Part shown: piece after piece, positions 26,661 through 36,129 of the stretch
How positions within the stretch are numbered: the first letter of the stretch is position 1
Layout of the letters: each line of letters opens with the position of its first letter
IMG/VR virus record: IMGVR_UViG_3300009157_000018
Location: 1-64,000 of that record
Source: a virus
Length of the DNA: 64,000 nucleotides
Direction: 5' to 3' (one strand)
Notes under the pieces: generated by a model
Told to the model about the DNA's origin: nothing
The model's input: only the letters and a program-made list of their open reading frames with translations
The model's database searches: none
Made by a program: the position numbers and the translations under genes

Positions 26661-28788
26661 TGCTATATTCCGTCACAATCCTCCCGATCCGCATGCGCTC
26701 ACCTGAAGTAAGCGATAGACGAGGAGAATGAAGGATGGTAGATTCACCGACCAAGAGTGGACCACCAATCTCGTCTGGCTTAAACGAGACGTTGTAACGC
26801 TTTACTGGGTCCTTGTGCTCCTGGAGCTCGGTCCAAGCTTGGCGAGTCAGGAGATAAGCATCGTTTGCATCAGCGTTCTCGGCTTTGCGAATCTTCACGC
26901 CCATGCGTGCCACCGCGTTCATGTCGATGACGAACGCCTTGATTGGCACATCCCCAAACCCGGTTACCAGCGCCAAGACAGCGCTGCATGTTTCGGAGTA
27001 GTCGAGTTCAGCGTCGGCATTGATGATCGTCCCACCCTCGTTCTCTCCCTCGCGGATGATTGTGTTGGAATACGAACCCACCACACCAAGCAAGTCAATG
27101 GAACCGTCGTGATTGAATCTCAACCACGAGTTGGTTATCTCACTTAGCCTGGTAATCATTCGGAGGTTGGTTTCATAGAATGAACGCTGGTACAAGATAT
27201 GTGAGAAGCTGCCTTCAAGACCGTCAATGTCAACATAATAGGCAGTGGCCGAAGCATTCTTAGCACCGCTTAGGGTGGCACGAATGTCGTGCGCTCCAAA
27301 GTTTCCCGACCAAGTGTAGACATTCTGCTGGAACTGATAGGTAGAGTTATACAGGTCAACAGCCGTTGGTCCAGCTCCATCAACATACACATGCATGATG
27401 CCGAAGGTCGGTCCCTTGCTGCTGATGATCGAAACCTTATCGCCCTTGAAGTCATACATCATGGCACTGCCCGATATTGTGGCTCTCTGGGTTGTGAAGT
27501 TCCGATAGTATGTTCCCTCGGCTTTCACCCAACTCCCGGTGTACCCAATTGATGGGTCATTATCCTTGATAGGACGGTATGAAGTTCGGTACTCCCCGGT
27601 GAAATAGTCAATCTGCGGGGTACCACTAACCTGTTCTACCTTCAGGGCATGAACATCAGAAGTTAAGCCGGTAACCTCAAATCCTTTGACTTGATAGGTT
27701 CCGCTGGGGATAAAGGCTGTGCCCTGATCCACATTGTCAACATAAAACCGTGCTACGGCATCGCCGCCGCTCGTGCCCTGTGTAAAGTAAACGCTGTTAC
27801 TGACGCCACGGAATCGGTGGATAGAAAATCCTACCGACGGCGTGCCTGAAAGCCTGGTAACGAGCGAGTTACCCAGAACTCCATCGCCATTGAACGCACC
27901 CTGCTCTCCAACAGAAGCCCAGGTTCCTCCTCGGATAACATTGCCGCTATCGTCATTCTCGATCCATGGTATGTCGTAGGTTGTGTCTGGCCCAATCTCA
28001 GCTGCCTTGTTATAGACAAGGACGGACGCTAAGCGGGCGATCTGGTCAGTGGAGTCCGAGACGATAACTCGGACAAACCGGGCATTGCCGCTGAAAACAT
28101 AAATGTCTCCCTTGTCAGACTGAGGAAGAGTGTCGGTCTTGGAACCGCGACTGGTATACGACACATCATCGGTCGAGGTTTCCACGGTGTATTTGTACCA
28201 GCGCTGGTCCCACCAGGGCGGAACTACCCGAATCGCGTTAAGGGCTTGGGTTGACCCCAAATCGATGGTCACATAGTTCGAGCCGCTCAAGAAGGCCGCC
28301 CAATAGTTGTTCTCTAGCGGGTCGCCGGTAATAGCGTTTACCGCAGGGTGCATTGGATGGGTGTCGCTCGCCCGAATGACTGCAAGCGGAGCCTTGCCGA
28401 TGTTGTCGTAGAGGAACTCTTGGTACAGGTCGTCAATGGGCCAGCCATCAAAGTCTCGCCGTCCCACATTCTTGGTGCTAAGAAGGATTCCGCGCTGCGC
28501 GCCACCGAAACTGTAGGTGTTATCGGTGTTGATGGTCCTGGTCGTTTGGTCTACTACCCCAGCGAAAATGAGCTCATTGCCGTCGTAAAGGCGAAACCGA
28601 CCTTCATTGGACCGATCGCTATTGGCGTCGGGAATGTACAAGATGGCCTCATCGTCCATCGGGATCGTTACATCGGCATCCCCTACAGTCCCAAGTTCGT
28701 CGGTGATCCGGGCTGAGATGACATTTGGAGAGGCGAAGAGTTTATTGAAGTTATAGTCACAAATCTCAAGGATTAGGTCTTGGTCCAT
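26653..28788 (-). CDS. tail tip protein with discoidin-like domain (Gp37-like)
   Basis: 711 residues. The first ~120 residues resemble the tail-hub domain of siphovirus Gp37-like proteins. About residues 135-260 resemble an F5/8 type C (discoidin) carbohydrate-binding domain (AVNAITGDPLENNYWAAFLS, then a VTIDLGS strand). Further jelly-roll-like sequence follows and the C-terminus returns to the hub fold. It likely joins the tail tube to receptor-binding proteins. Confidence 0.8.
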   Translation of the reverse strand: MDQDLILEICDYNFNKLFASPNVISARITDELGTVGDADVTIPMDDEAILYIPDANSDRSNEGRFRLYDGNELIFAGVVDQTTRTINTDNTYSFGGAQRGILLSTKNVGRRDFDGWPIDDLYQEFLYDNIGKAPLAVIRASDTHPMHPAVNAITGDPLENNYWAAFLSGSNYVTIDLGSTQALNAIRVVPPWWDQRWYKYTVETSTDDVSYTSRGSKTDTLPQSDKGDIYVFSGNARFVRVIVSDSTDQIARLASVLVYNKAAEIGPDTTYDIPWIENDDSGNVIRGGTWASVGEQGAFNGDGVLGNSLVTRLSGTPSVGFSIHRFRGVSNSVYFTQGTSGGDAVARFYVDNVDQGTAFIPSGTYQVKGFEVTGLTSDVHALKVEQVSGTPQIDYFTGEYRTSYRPIKDNDPSIGYTGSWVKAEGTYYRNFTTQRATISGSAMMYDFKGDKVSIISSKGPTFGIMHVYVDGAGPTAVDLYNSTYQFQQNVYTWSGNFGAHDIRATLSGAKNASATAYYVDIDGLEGSFSHILYQRSFYETNLRMITRLSEITNSWLRFNHDGSIDLLGVVGSYSNTIIREGENEGGTIINADAELDYSETCSAVLALVTGFGDVPIKAFVIDMNAVARMGVKIRKAENADANDAYLLTRQAWTELQEHKDPVKRYNVSFKPDEIGGPLLVGESTILHSPRLSLTSGERMRIGRIVTEYSNG

Positions 28789-29567
28789 TAGCGTTCCAAT
28801 CTAGGATTCATGTACACTCGGACATTACCTGTTCCTGTGACTTGAGAAATATTAGCGGTAAAGGACCCGCTGCCAACATGGTATATACCAAAGTCTGGAC
28901 CACTCGTAAGCATGCTAAGATAGTTTGCGCCTGCGGTATCCTTGATGGTCAGGTTCGAACAATTCACTGTGATCGTGTTGGCGTGTGATCCATTAAGTTG
29001 GAACACCTTGCCGCTGTTCGAATGTGAAACGCGAATGCCAGTAATGCCTGGTGGTATCTCGAAACTGGGATAGGTCTTTCTGGTATCAGGCATATTCAAA
29101 ACGATGGTATCGTCCCCGCTGATAGCGTCGGTGGTTGTTACCTCGGGTCCCAAGAACCAAGGAAAGGCGTTGAATACCATGTTGAACGCAATGCGCCGGT
29201 GATCGGGTGCTATGAGAGGGTTAGAAGCTGTTCTGAACTTGGCCAACATCCAATGATCAGAAGGACCAAAGAACAATGTCGATGCGCTCGCAACTCGGGC
29301 CACCATTCTGAGTGAATCACGATACTGATCTAAGCAATCTCCAAGATGCGCTAAGCCAGTGACATGATCTAAGCGAGACAACACGATGAACGAGAGGTTA
29401 ACTTCTCGGAAGCCCGCACCCTGATCGTTCATAAATCCACCATCTCTACCGATCACATCTGTTTGGGCTATTCGCATAAGGAACGGGTTGTCTTCGGATT
29501 GGAGATACCCTGGAAGATTTTGCCCGTCATATTTCACACGGTACTTGGGGGTGGGGTTAACAGGCAT
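28788..29567 (-). CDS. distal tail protein (Dit-like)
   Basis: 259 residues, directly downstream of the tape measure gene as expected for Dit. The N-terminal half has the split-barrel pattern of phage tail component proteins, and the C-terminal half is a beta sandwich. It should cap the tail tube and hold the hub. Confidence 0.78.
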   Translation of the reverse strand: MPVNPTPKYRVKYDGQNLPGYLQSEDNPFLMRIAQTDVIGRDGGFMNDQGAGFREVNLSFIVLSRLDHVTGLAHLGDCLDQYRDSLRMVARVASASTLFFGPSDHWMLAKFRTASNPLIAPDHRRIAFNMVFNAFPWFLGPEVTTTDAISGDDTIVLNMPDTRKTYPSFEIPPGITGIRVSHSNSGKVFQLNGSHANTITVNCSNLTIKDTAGANYLSMLTSGPDFGIYHVGSGSFTANISQVTGTGNVRVYMNPRLER

Positions 29568-29569
29568 GG

Positions 29570-32500
29570 CTACACTCTCAACGCATCTCTGATGGCTTGA
29601 CTGATAATGTTATAGATCATTTGTTGTAGTAGAGCAGGCTCCAAACCATTAAGTTCTACCGGAACATTGATGACGAAGTTACCTTGAGTTGGATCAAAGT
29701 TCAGACCACTTCCACTGGATAATTGGCCACCTAATCCGAACAGCGTTGGCTGAGATATCAAGGCTGAGAGTGGCCCAGCATTGACTACCAAGTTGCTGAG
29801 TAAGGCTTCCTGTTGCAGTCTGGCAGCCTCAAGACGGTTCGCCTCATCCATCTGTTGGGTAAGTTCTTCGATGGCGATCCTCAGAAGATTCTCGTCAAGA
29901 CCACGAACTTCTCTCAGGAATGCGGCGTCTTTGATGATCGTGATAATGTCATCTGAAGCTTCTTTTGTCGCGCCTGGAATCTTGCTTTGGAGTTGTAGGG
30001 CTATTTGAATTGCTTGTTGCAATTGGGCACTAGACAAGTCCCCGATGTCTAGGATAGACTGGTCAGGCCCATTCGCGGCGCCAGTAGGCGTGCTACTAAC
30101 TCCACCACCACCAGTAAAGGTCCCACCTATATTTGGGGTGCGGAATGCAGAAAGTAGTCGGCTAAACAGTGCTTGAATTTGCGCGCTAAGGTTGGTCATG
30201 ACTGATCCAACATTGCTTGTCGTGAAATTCCTTGCTCTCTGGGTGGATGATTCAGGGTCGTCTCCCTCGAAGAATCCTCCTCGAAGGTCTCGCCGTTCAG
30301 TAGTAATGATTGTCCGTATGATAATCGGATTCGCAGCGACAGTGGCGGCAACGCCCGCTTGGGCACCCGCCAGCGTTACTAGGGCAGCAATCAATGTGCC
30401 CACAGCTCCAGAACTGGTACCAGATTGCAGAATAACGCCCAGCAGCGTTTCAGCCAAGGCAACATTTCCCTGTCCAGCCGAAGCCAGTTCGGGAATCAGC
30501 GTTCGCAATTGATCACCGTAAGCCGCCACGAGTTGAGATGCTTGGCCAGCAGCCTCAGTAATACGAGCCTCACCAGCGGTGAACTCATCCATTGAGATTG
30601 CGCCTTCCTTCATTCTGTCGAACAGTTTAATCAACTGGTCGCCCTGTTCTTCAGCAAGTCCATCAAGAATCAATGTTGCGTCGGCCGCTATTCGTTGTGC
30701 AGCAGTAAGTTGTTGAGTAGCATCAGTTGCACCCAAGAGTTGTGCCATGAGTTCTTCGGCAGATAACGCTTCTCCATCCATACCCTCAGTAACTTCTATT
30801 ACAGATGCAAACAATTCATCTGAGCTTCTTCCGACTGCTGATATGGCACCATTACTAGCAGTCATCTCATCAACCAAAACTCCGAAGGTTTCTTCCGTAA
30901 GAAGATTGGCCTCTCCTAGCATTTTGATGGTTTCTACCATGGCTCGAAGATTATCTAACTGAGTTTCGTTTTCGGTACCGGTAATTCTGATTCCAATACT
31001 CGACAAATCAGGAAGTTCAATACCGCTCCCAATGCCTGGGATTTCAATTAGTCCTTTTGCTTGAATGTTCCGAAGTCGCCCCTCAACATGAACAATGGTT
31101 TCAGCTATATCATTTGTAACACCAGCTTGTTCTTTCAATGAGGTAATAGCACTAGCCTGATCCGCAAGCTGAGTGCCAAGTTCGATGGCGGCGAAGGCAA
31201 TAAGCAAAGGAAGGAATCGAGCCATGAGCGCCACGGCTCCAGCCAAGGCAGTTCTTAAGCCACCAACAACACCGGCCATGACTCCTAGGCTCCTGCTTGC
31301 AACTAGTGCTTGCGCCGACAAAGTTGTCATTCCCAACCCAGCTGCCCTTGTAGATACTGCTAAGAAGTGAGTTGATCGGGCAGCTAAGGTAGCTTCAACT
31401 GTAAAGAGTTTTAGGCTGGCTGATCCACTAATGAGCAAAGAGGTTCTAAAGGCCGCGAAACTAGTGCTAAGTCCCAATAATCCAGCACCGAACCGCTCCA
31501 ATATGGCAATGGCTACTAAGGCACCACCAGTGAAAGCCAGGAATCGTGCAGAGAATGAAGTAAATTCTGGGCCAGCAGATTCCAAGAAGCCAAGGATCGA
31601 GTTTCCGAAATTCAGGAATCCCTTGGCTGCTGTTTCCATATCTTCATCAAGACCCAGCAGCAGAGTTTGTATGCGAGTGGTAAACGACTGGAATCTTCCC
31701 GGCAATGTATTGGCGATAATCAAACTGGCCGCCGATAGTTCCCCAGTGCCATCGGAAGCATCACGAGCCATCTCTTGCAGGGCAGCTCCGATAGATGCAA
31801 TAAGTTGATTGTTGAATCCAACAGCTCCAGGGTTCAACGGAGGGATAAGTTCTTGGAGGGCCAGCCGACCCTGTTCGGCGGTGACTGCACCTGATTGAAC
31901 TGCTTGGAATAACTGAATAAGGATAGCGTCGGCATCCTTCAGATTGCCAACAGCATCCCGAGTCTCCACTGCACCTTCAACGATCTTCTCGAAACCCGCA
32001 AGTACCTCTGGGTCTGACAATTTAGAAAGGCTGGTCCGCAATAGAGTACCGATTTCTCGACCAGACTGACCGGTACGGAAGATTAATTGGTCCATGATGG
32101 CGGTCAAGAAACGAAGATCGAAACCGGATACTTGTGCGTTCAATCCAGCTTCAGTCAGACCGTCTGCTAATTGGGTAATCTCAAAAGCAGAGCGATGGCC
32201 CAAGCTCACTACACTGTCTAGGAATGATCTGAATCGTTCCAAAGGAGTAAGATTGCCAAGACTATCAATCTGTGCCAGGCCATCAGCCGTGATTCTAAAT
32301 AACGATGTCAATTGGGCAGCGGCTTGCTGGGTATTTGTCCCAGGTCCAAGAACATTGGTAAACTCACCAATGATTTGTTGGAATCCCTCTACATCACCTA
32401 GCAGTGCATCGGTGTCTAAAGTTCCAGTGCCTCCATCAGTTTGGATACTTCGTAGAGCACCGGCCACAAGGTCTGTGACAGCCAAGAGTTCTCGGAAGTC

Positions 32501-33709
32501 AGTAGCAGTTTCTATAGCAATATCTCCCAAGCTTCGCAGGAAACCATCGGCTTGGGTATCGGATAATCCTCCGAGTACCAACCCCAGTCTGGCGGTATCT
32601 CGATCAATGTCTCCGATAAGTTGGAATCCAGCACCAATGCCCTCTATGGCGCGGCTAAACGCGTTATAGATGACCAAGCCTTCAGCGATTCGCAAAGCAT
32701 GGTGGCTAAAGGTCCTGGTTGCGGTGTCCCACTGAAGCGCATATTGCTTCTGCAGATTCGTTAGCCGGGTCATTTCGGCGTTCAGTCGTCTGACTCCGGG
32801 AGCACCAGCATCGATCTGCCGTTGTACATTTACGATTTGGGCAGCGACATTGCTTTGCTGTGGTATCTGCCCAGCCACTCCACGCCGCTGCTCACTTGCA
32901 AAGAGTCGCTCTTTCTCTTGGATGAGTTTCTGGACGGTGGGGGAAATCGTGGCTTCGAAGCGCTTTAGGGCAAACCCAGCATTCTGGAACTGGATTTCCA
33001 ATTGCTTGATCTGAGTGGCTGCACCTGAGAATCGAAGATTCGGGATGGTGCGAGATAGTTCTTGAAGTTGTTTGTTGACATTAATCAGGTCTTGGATAGT
33101 CTTCTGACTACCAAAGCCCCCACCAACACCTAGTTTTTGTTGTGTCGCAAGTTGCCGCTCAAGATTTCTACGCTGAAGTAGAAGGTCACGACTAGTTTGT
33201 AACTGTTGCTGTTTTATCCCCGCAGCGATGCCAGCCAGGAGTGGTTGCAATGCTGCTTTCAGCCCAGCAGCACTTCCAAACTCTGTCTGCCCCATTAATC
33301 CTCGTTGAGCGAGAGTGGTAGAAGCCAGTTGAAGTTGCTTAATCTGAGCTGCTGTTGGAGCGAGTCCCGCCGCAGCTGATGTGAATACCGGACCTTTTCT
33401 GCTTACAATGTCGAACAACTTCTGAAGTTGTGCGAGTTCTCGGTTAAGAGACTTTACCGCATCTCGGGCACCGTAAATTTGCTGCCGTCTTGCATTCCAA
33501 GCAGCAAGGGACTCATTCTTATCACGAGAAGCACTCAAGTTGCCAACTTGATTTAGTGCATCAATGTCAGCTTGGATTTTGGCTGGAGTCCGGGTAGCAC
33601 GCTGCGCTCTCTGCTCAGCCTGCTGAACTACGCGGAGAAGACTATTGATTTCGCGTTTGGCTTGGTCAGAGTTAACGCGAACATTTATGAGAATGTCGTC
33701 TCGGGGCAT
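29570..33709 (-). CDS. tail tape measure protein
   Basis: 1379 residues, the longest gene here. The N-terminal ~300 residues are Gln/Arg-rich coiled coil. A TP901-type core lies around 500-600 (TGQSGREIGTLLRTSLSKL). Hydrophobic segments at about 710-850 could insert in the host membrane. Ser/Gly-rich C-terminus. Its length sets the tail length. It starts at the end of the chaperone frameshift frame. Confidence 0.92.
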   Translation of the reverse strand: MPRDDILINVRVNSDQAKREINSLLRVVQQAEQRAQRATRTPAKIQADIDALNQVGNLSASRDKNESLAAWNARRQQIYGARDAVKSLNRELAQLQKLFDIVSRKGPVFTSAAAGLAPTAAQIKQLQLASTTLAQRGLMGQTEFGSAAGLKAALQPLLAGIAAGIKQQQLQTSRDLLLQRRNLERQLATQQKLGVGGGFGSQKTIQDLINVNKQLQELSRTIPNLRFSGAATQIKQLEIQFQNAGFALKRFEATISPTVQKLIQEKERLFASEQRRGVAGQIPQQSNVAAQIVNVQRQIDAGAPGVRRLNAEMTRLTNLQKQYALQWDTATRTFSHHALRIAEGLVIYNAFSRAIEGIGAGFQLIGDIDRDTARLGLVLGGLSDTQADGFLRSLGDIAIETATDFRELLAVTDLVAGALRSIQTDGGTGTLDTDALLGDVEGFQQIIGEFTNVLGPGTNTQQAAAQLTSLFRITADGLAQIDSLGNLTPLERFRSFLDSVVSLGHRSAFEITQLADGLTEAGLNAQVSGFDLRFLTAIMDQLIFRTGQSGREIGTLLRTSLSKLSDPEVLAGFEKIVEGAVETRDAVGNLKDADAILIQLFQAVQSGAVTAEQGRLALQELIPPLNPGAVGFNNQLIASIGAALQEMARDASDGTGELSAASLIIANTLPGRFQSFTTRIQTLLLGLDEDMETAAKGFLNFGNSILGFLESAGPEFTSFSARFLAFTGGALVAIAILERFGAGLLGLSTSFAAFRTSLLISGSASLKLFTVEATLAARSTHFLAVSTRAAGLGMTTLSAQALVASRSLGVMAGVVGGLRTALAGAVALMARFLPLLIAFAAIELGTQLADQASAITSLKEQAGVTNDIAETIVHVEGRLRNIQAKGLIEIPGIGSGIELPDLSSIGIRITGTENETQLDNLRAMVETIKMLGEANLLTEETFGVLVDEMTASNGAISAVGRSSDELFASVIEVTEGMDGEALSAEELMAQLLGATDATQQLTAAQRIAADATLILDGLAEEQGDQLIKLFDRMKEGAISMDEFTAGEARITEAAGQASQLVAAYGDQLRTLIPELASAGQGNVALAETLLGVILQSGTSSGAVGTLIAALVTLAGAQAGVAATVAANPIIIRTIITTERRDLRGGFFEGDDPESSTQRARNFTTSNVGSVMTNLSAQIQALFSRLLSAFRTPNIGGTFTGGGGVSSTPTGAANGPDQSILDIGDLSSAQLQQAIQIALQLQSKIPGATKEASDDIITIIKDAAFLREVRGLDENLLRIAIEELTQQMDEANRLEAARLQQEALLSNLVVNAGPLSALISQPTLFGLGGQLSSGSGLNFDPTQGNFVINVPVELNGLEPALLQQMIYNIISQAIRDALRV

Positions 33710-34005
33710 TAAGTGCCTTCTATTTCGGAGTCACTGAACTCCAACATCATGGGTCGTTCGCCGGCGCCGGTCACGTCCATTGCTTTGCGAACAAAGTCAG
33801 CACACTTATCCGATGAGTGCCAAATAGCCTTGGGCGGCTGTGCCTTAGTAGGCAACTTGAAAAATTCCAGGATTCTCCGCGCCTCAGACACTACGATAGA
33901 TAGAGTCCAAGGCCATTCCGTGGGGGATCGATATTCAGGGAAGAGGGGCTGATTAGTATGATCGGCGGTCTGGACCAGCACCAAAACTTCCGGCCGCCGA
34001 CCTAG
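33709..34005 (-). CDS. tail assembly chaperone C-terminal part (made by -1 frameshift)
   Basis: This frame has no good start of its own. It is entered from the upstream chaperone gene by a -1 slip on AAAAAAC at 34005-34011, just before that gene's TAG. The fused product would be the GT-type chaperone that binds both tail tube and tape measure, as in lambda gpG/gpGT. It encodes about 98 residues and its stop overlaps the tape measure start. Confidence 0.8.
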   Translation of the reverse strand, partial: LGRRPEVLVLVQTADHTNQPLFPEYRSPTEWPWTLSIVVSEARRILEFFKLPTKAQPPKAIWHSSDKCADFVRKAMDVTGAGERPMMLEFSDSEIEGT

Positions 34006-34769
34006 TTTTTTAGGGCCTCCGGTTCGACCATTAAGCCGTAATGGCTCGACGCCAATAAATCGAGCACAACCGAGCGCAGCTCGTTCACCTCGGAACTGGT
34101 CTTAAAGGCAGGCTTAGTACACTTTTCGTCCAAGAAAGTACCGCGACTGATCATCTGGCAGTTGAATTCCCTCATCCAAATGCCAGCTAGAATGTTTTCG
34201 ATCAGGGCGGGTTCAGCCTCGACTCGGAGGTCTTCCAAGGAAATCTCCTTAACCTCTTCGTCCAGTTCCTTCTTGGCGCTCTTCACCGTAGCCCTTACGG
34301 ATTCCTCGCGTTGCTCCTCGATCTCCTCAACTTCGAGCTCGTGCTGCTCAAGGTCAGCGTTCGTTATATCAGGGCCTTCAGGATCAGGAACAAAGGTTTG
34401 GTCCCGGTTCTCCAGGGATTCACGCTTAATCGCGGTTGTTCGTTCTGCCAATCGGTTATTAATCCACAATACCGATAACTGGTCCCGGTTATATTCTTCT
34501 AGTTCTTCCATAACAAGAAGTTGCCGTTCGTTAGAATCCGGGTCCAAGAGCTTCTTTCGAAGTTCTCTAGAGACACGGCGTGCATAGGCTTGGCACATGT
34601 CCCGGTCGATTGGGTTCATGGACTTGATCCAAACCGTCATCTCGTTCTCAGTGTCTTTGTCTAAGACGACGGGCACAGGCTTTAAGAATAGTGTATCGAG
34701 TGTAGGTGTTTTCATAGTTCCTTCCAACAAGAAGGGGTGGGTCCCTGAGCGGGGGACCCACCCCTTCAT
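34002..34769 (-). CDS. tail assembly chaperone (gpG-like)
   Basis: 255 residues from ATG 34769, which has AGGAGG seven bases upstream; the protein may alternatively start at ATG 34715 (AAGGA upstream), after a long hairpin. Acidic, helical, with a Glu-rich central part (about 140-185). Lies before the frameshift site and the tape measure gene, as tail chaperones do. Confidence 0.78.
   Translation of the reverse strand: MKGWVPRSGTHPFLLEGTMKTPTLDTLFLKPVPVVLDKDTENEMTVWIKSMNPIDRDMCQAYARRVSRELRKKLLDPDSNERQLLVMEELEEYNRDQLSVLWINNRLAERTTAIKRESLENRDQTFVPDPEGPDITNADLEQHELEVEEIEEQREESVRATVKSAKKELDEEVKEISLEDLRVEAEPALIENILAGIWMREFNCQMISRGTFLDEKCTKPAFKTSSEVNELRSVVLDLLASSHYGLMVEPEALKN
34005..34011 (-). promoter_or_regulatory. 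-1 ribosomal frameshift slippery site AAAAAAC
   Basis: The minus strand reads CTA AAA AAC TAG in the zero frame, that is A-AAA-AAC, a canonical X-XXY-YYZ heptamer directly followed by the stop. Slipping back one base joins the chaperone to the downstream open frame. Confidence 0.85.
34731..34766 (-). promoter_or_regulatory. long hairpin at the start of the chaperone gene
   Basis: GAAGGGGTGGGTCCC pairs perfectly with GGGACCCACCCCTTC, a 15-bp stem with a six-base loop, within the first codons after ATG 34769 and before the alternative ATG 34715. It could act as an attenuator, protect the mRNA 5' end or choose between the two starts. Confidence 0.7.
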
Positions 34770-34791
34770 TTAACGGCCTCCTAAGTGGCCA

Positions 34792-34824
34792 TCATTTATC
34801 CGGTGGAGTAGATTGCATAGGCAT
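34792..34824 (-). CDS. short leader peptide upstream of the tail operon
   Basis: A ten-codon frame, ATG 34824 to TGA, with a near-perfect ribosome site (GGAGGTGAT) upstream. Its stop overlaps another ATG (TGATG). It lies between the promoter and the chaperone gene and may control its translation. Confidence 0.45.
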   Translation of the reverse strand: MPMQSTPPDK

Positions 34825-34848
34825 CACCTCCCCTATTGGTTTGTTTCC

Positions 34849-34859
34849 ATTATACCATA
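34849..34859 (-). promoter_or_regulatory. extended -10 promoter of the tail operon
   Basis: TATGGTATAAT on the minus strand, matching the phage's extended -10 element. It sits just after the terminator of the tRNA region and before the leader peptide and chaperone gene. Confidence 0.65.
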
Positions 34860-34863
34860 ACAC

Positions 34864-34904
34864 AAAAACACCGGGGTGGAGCCATTCATGCTCACACCCC
34901 GGTG
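34864..34904 (-). terminator. terminator at the end of the tRNA region
   Basis: On the minus strand a perfect 10-bp stem CACCGGGGTG/CACCCCGGTG with a 16-base loop is followed by five T residues. It ends the transcript carrying the last tRNA (Thr-TGT). Confidence 0.85.
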
Positions 34905-34933
34905 AATGTGTTTTCCATCCTAGGTTATAGGTT

Positions 34934-35007
34934 TGGAGCCGCAGCGAGGAATTGAACCCCGATTCACCGCTTACAAGGCGGGTTTCTTGCCGTTAGAAGA
35001 CGGCGGC
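34934..35007 (-). tRNA. tRNA-Thr (TGT)
   Basis: Cloverleaf with T-arm GGGGTTCAATTCC, anticodon loop CTTGTAA and encoded CCA. One C-T mismatch in the acceptor (6-67). Confidence 0.85.
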
Positions 35008-35020
35008 TCGCGTGTTAGAA

Positions 35021-35308
35021 CTAGGGCGCGGGCTCAGGCTCGGGCTCTGGCTCTGGCTCAGGTGCGGGAGCCGGGGAAACGGCTTCCGTGATCGCGTCAA
35101 TGTCCGCGTCAGCCTCTTCGGCTGTGACAAGTAGAGCGTCGATCTGCTCCTGGGTGACGGCGCCTGCCATCAGTTCGTCAAGTTGTGCCTGTAGTTCGGC
35201 CAACTTTGCGCTTGCGTCGGCTGATGCAGCCATAACTGCATCAAATGCTGCCTGTGAGCTTGTCTTAAGGTCTTCTAGCTCTGCTGATAGTGCTGTAATA
35301 TCTGCCAT
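35021..35308 (-). CDS. coiled-coil protein with Pro-Glu repeat tail
   Basis: 95 residues from ATG 35308 (GGAG upstream). An Ala/Leu/Asp-rich coiled coil is followed by a tail of about eight Pro-Glu dipeptides. Extended forms starting further upstream cross the promoter and are less likely. Small structural or fibre-associated role possible; unknown. Confidence 0.65.
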   Translation of the reverse strand: MADITALSAELEDLKTSSQAAFDAVMAASADASAKLAELQAQLDELMAGAVTQEQIDALLVTAEEADADIDAITEAVSPAPAPEPEPEPEPEPAP

Positions 35309-35480
35309 TATTGTCTCCGTGTTTTCAAGGATTTGTAACTGTAATCGGTTTTTCTGGGAATTCCGTTTCCCACCCCACAATGAGTCCCAGAAATTCTCTG
35401 GTTGCCCACCACGGTCTTTATTTCTATCTACTTTACTCGTATCGGTCCCCCTTTCTCTGGAGGATAACTGCTCCTATAAC

Positions 35481-35508
35481 AGTATACCACATACCTCCAT
35501 CCTGTCAA
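35481..35508 (-). promoter_or_regulatory. sigma70-type promoter with extended -10
   Basis: Minus strand TTGACA (35503-35508), 16-base spacer, TATACT (35481-35486) preceded by TGTGG. A near-consensus promoter just after tRNA-Thr(CGT), driving the coiled-coil gene and tRNA-Thr(TGT). Confidence 0.85.
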
Positions 35509-35514
35509 TAGATT

Positions 35515-35589
35515 TGGAGGACCAGTTGGGGGTCGAACCCAAGTCGTCGGTTTACGAAACCGGCATCCTAGCCACTAGACGACTGATCC
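35515..35589 (-). tRNA. tRNA-Thr (CGT)
   Basis: Anticodon loop TTCGTAA, seven-pair acceptor GGATCAG/CTGGTCC, encoded CCA. Its 5' 15 bases overlap the end of the nucleotidase gene, including its TAG stop. Confidence 0.9.
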
Positions 35590-36129
35590 CCTGATAATTT
35601 TTCGCACCTGAGGCCATGAGGAGGCCCTAGGAAGCCCGCTAAGGTCCGTAGTGAGGTTGTGCGCCCTAGCAAATAAAATTGCCTTCCTGTCGGATTCCAG
35701 GAACTCTAGGCAATTTTGAGGCTTGTCATCAACAAGCAATTCTGCGTCAGTAAAATCGATCTTCCGATCTTTAGGCCCGACGATGGTGACTCTCTGGAAT
35801 TGAGGGCGCCATTTGCCGAGCCACTTCCAAGTGTTGTACTCGGCCCATTGGGGCTTGGAGGTAACGCATTCTAGATAATGACCTTCCCGCCGTAATCGAT
35901 CTAAGGTTCCGATTGCTCCGTCTACGGCAGGGAAGGTATGCCATAACCATTCTCGTTCTCGTAGCCATGTCCACCAGTTCTGTCCAATGATAGGATCAAG
36001 GATAGGATGTAGGTCCCACTGATAGATATCTTCTTCGGAAAGAACTACACCGTACTCCTTCTTAACAGAGTCGCGGAGTCCCCCCACAAAATCTAGAACA
36101 GTATCGTCTAGATCGATTGCCAAATGCAT
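35575..36129 (-). CDS. 5'(3')-deoxyribonucleotidase-like HAD hydrolase
   Basis: 184 residues. The HAD nucleophile motif DLDDT (Asp6, Asp8) is at the N-terminus, then a small cap and a later LLVDDKPQN motif IV. Such enzymes dephosphorylate dNMPs and adjust nucleotide pools. Its last codons and TAG stop are inside tRNA-Thr(CGT). Confidence 0.85.
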   Translation of the reverse strand: MHLAIDLDDTVLDFVGGLRDSVKKEYGVVLSEEDIYQWDLHPILDPIIGQNWWTWLREREWLWHTFPAVDGAIGTLDRLRREGHYLECVTSKPQWAEYNTWKWLGKWRPQFQRVTIVGPKDRKIDFTDAELLVDDKPQNCLEFLESDRKAILFARAHNLTTDLSGLPRASSWPQVRKIIRGSVV

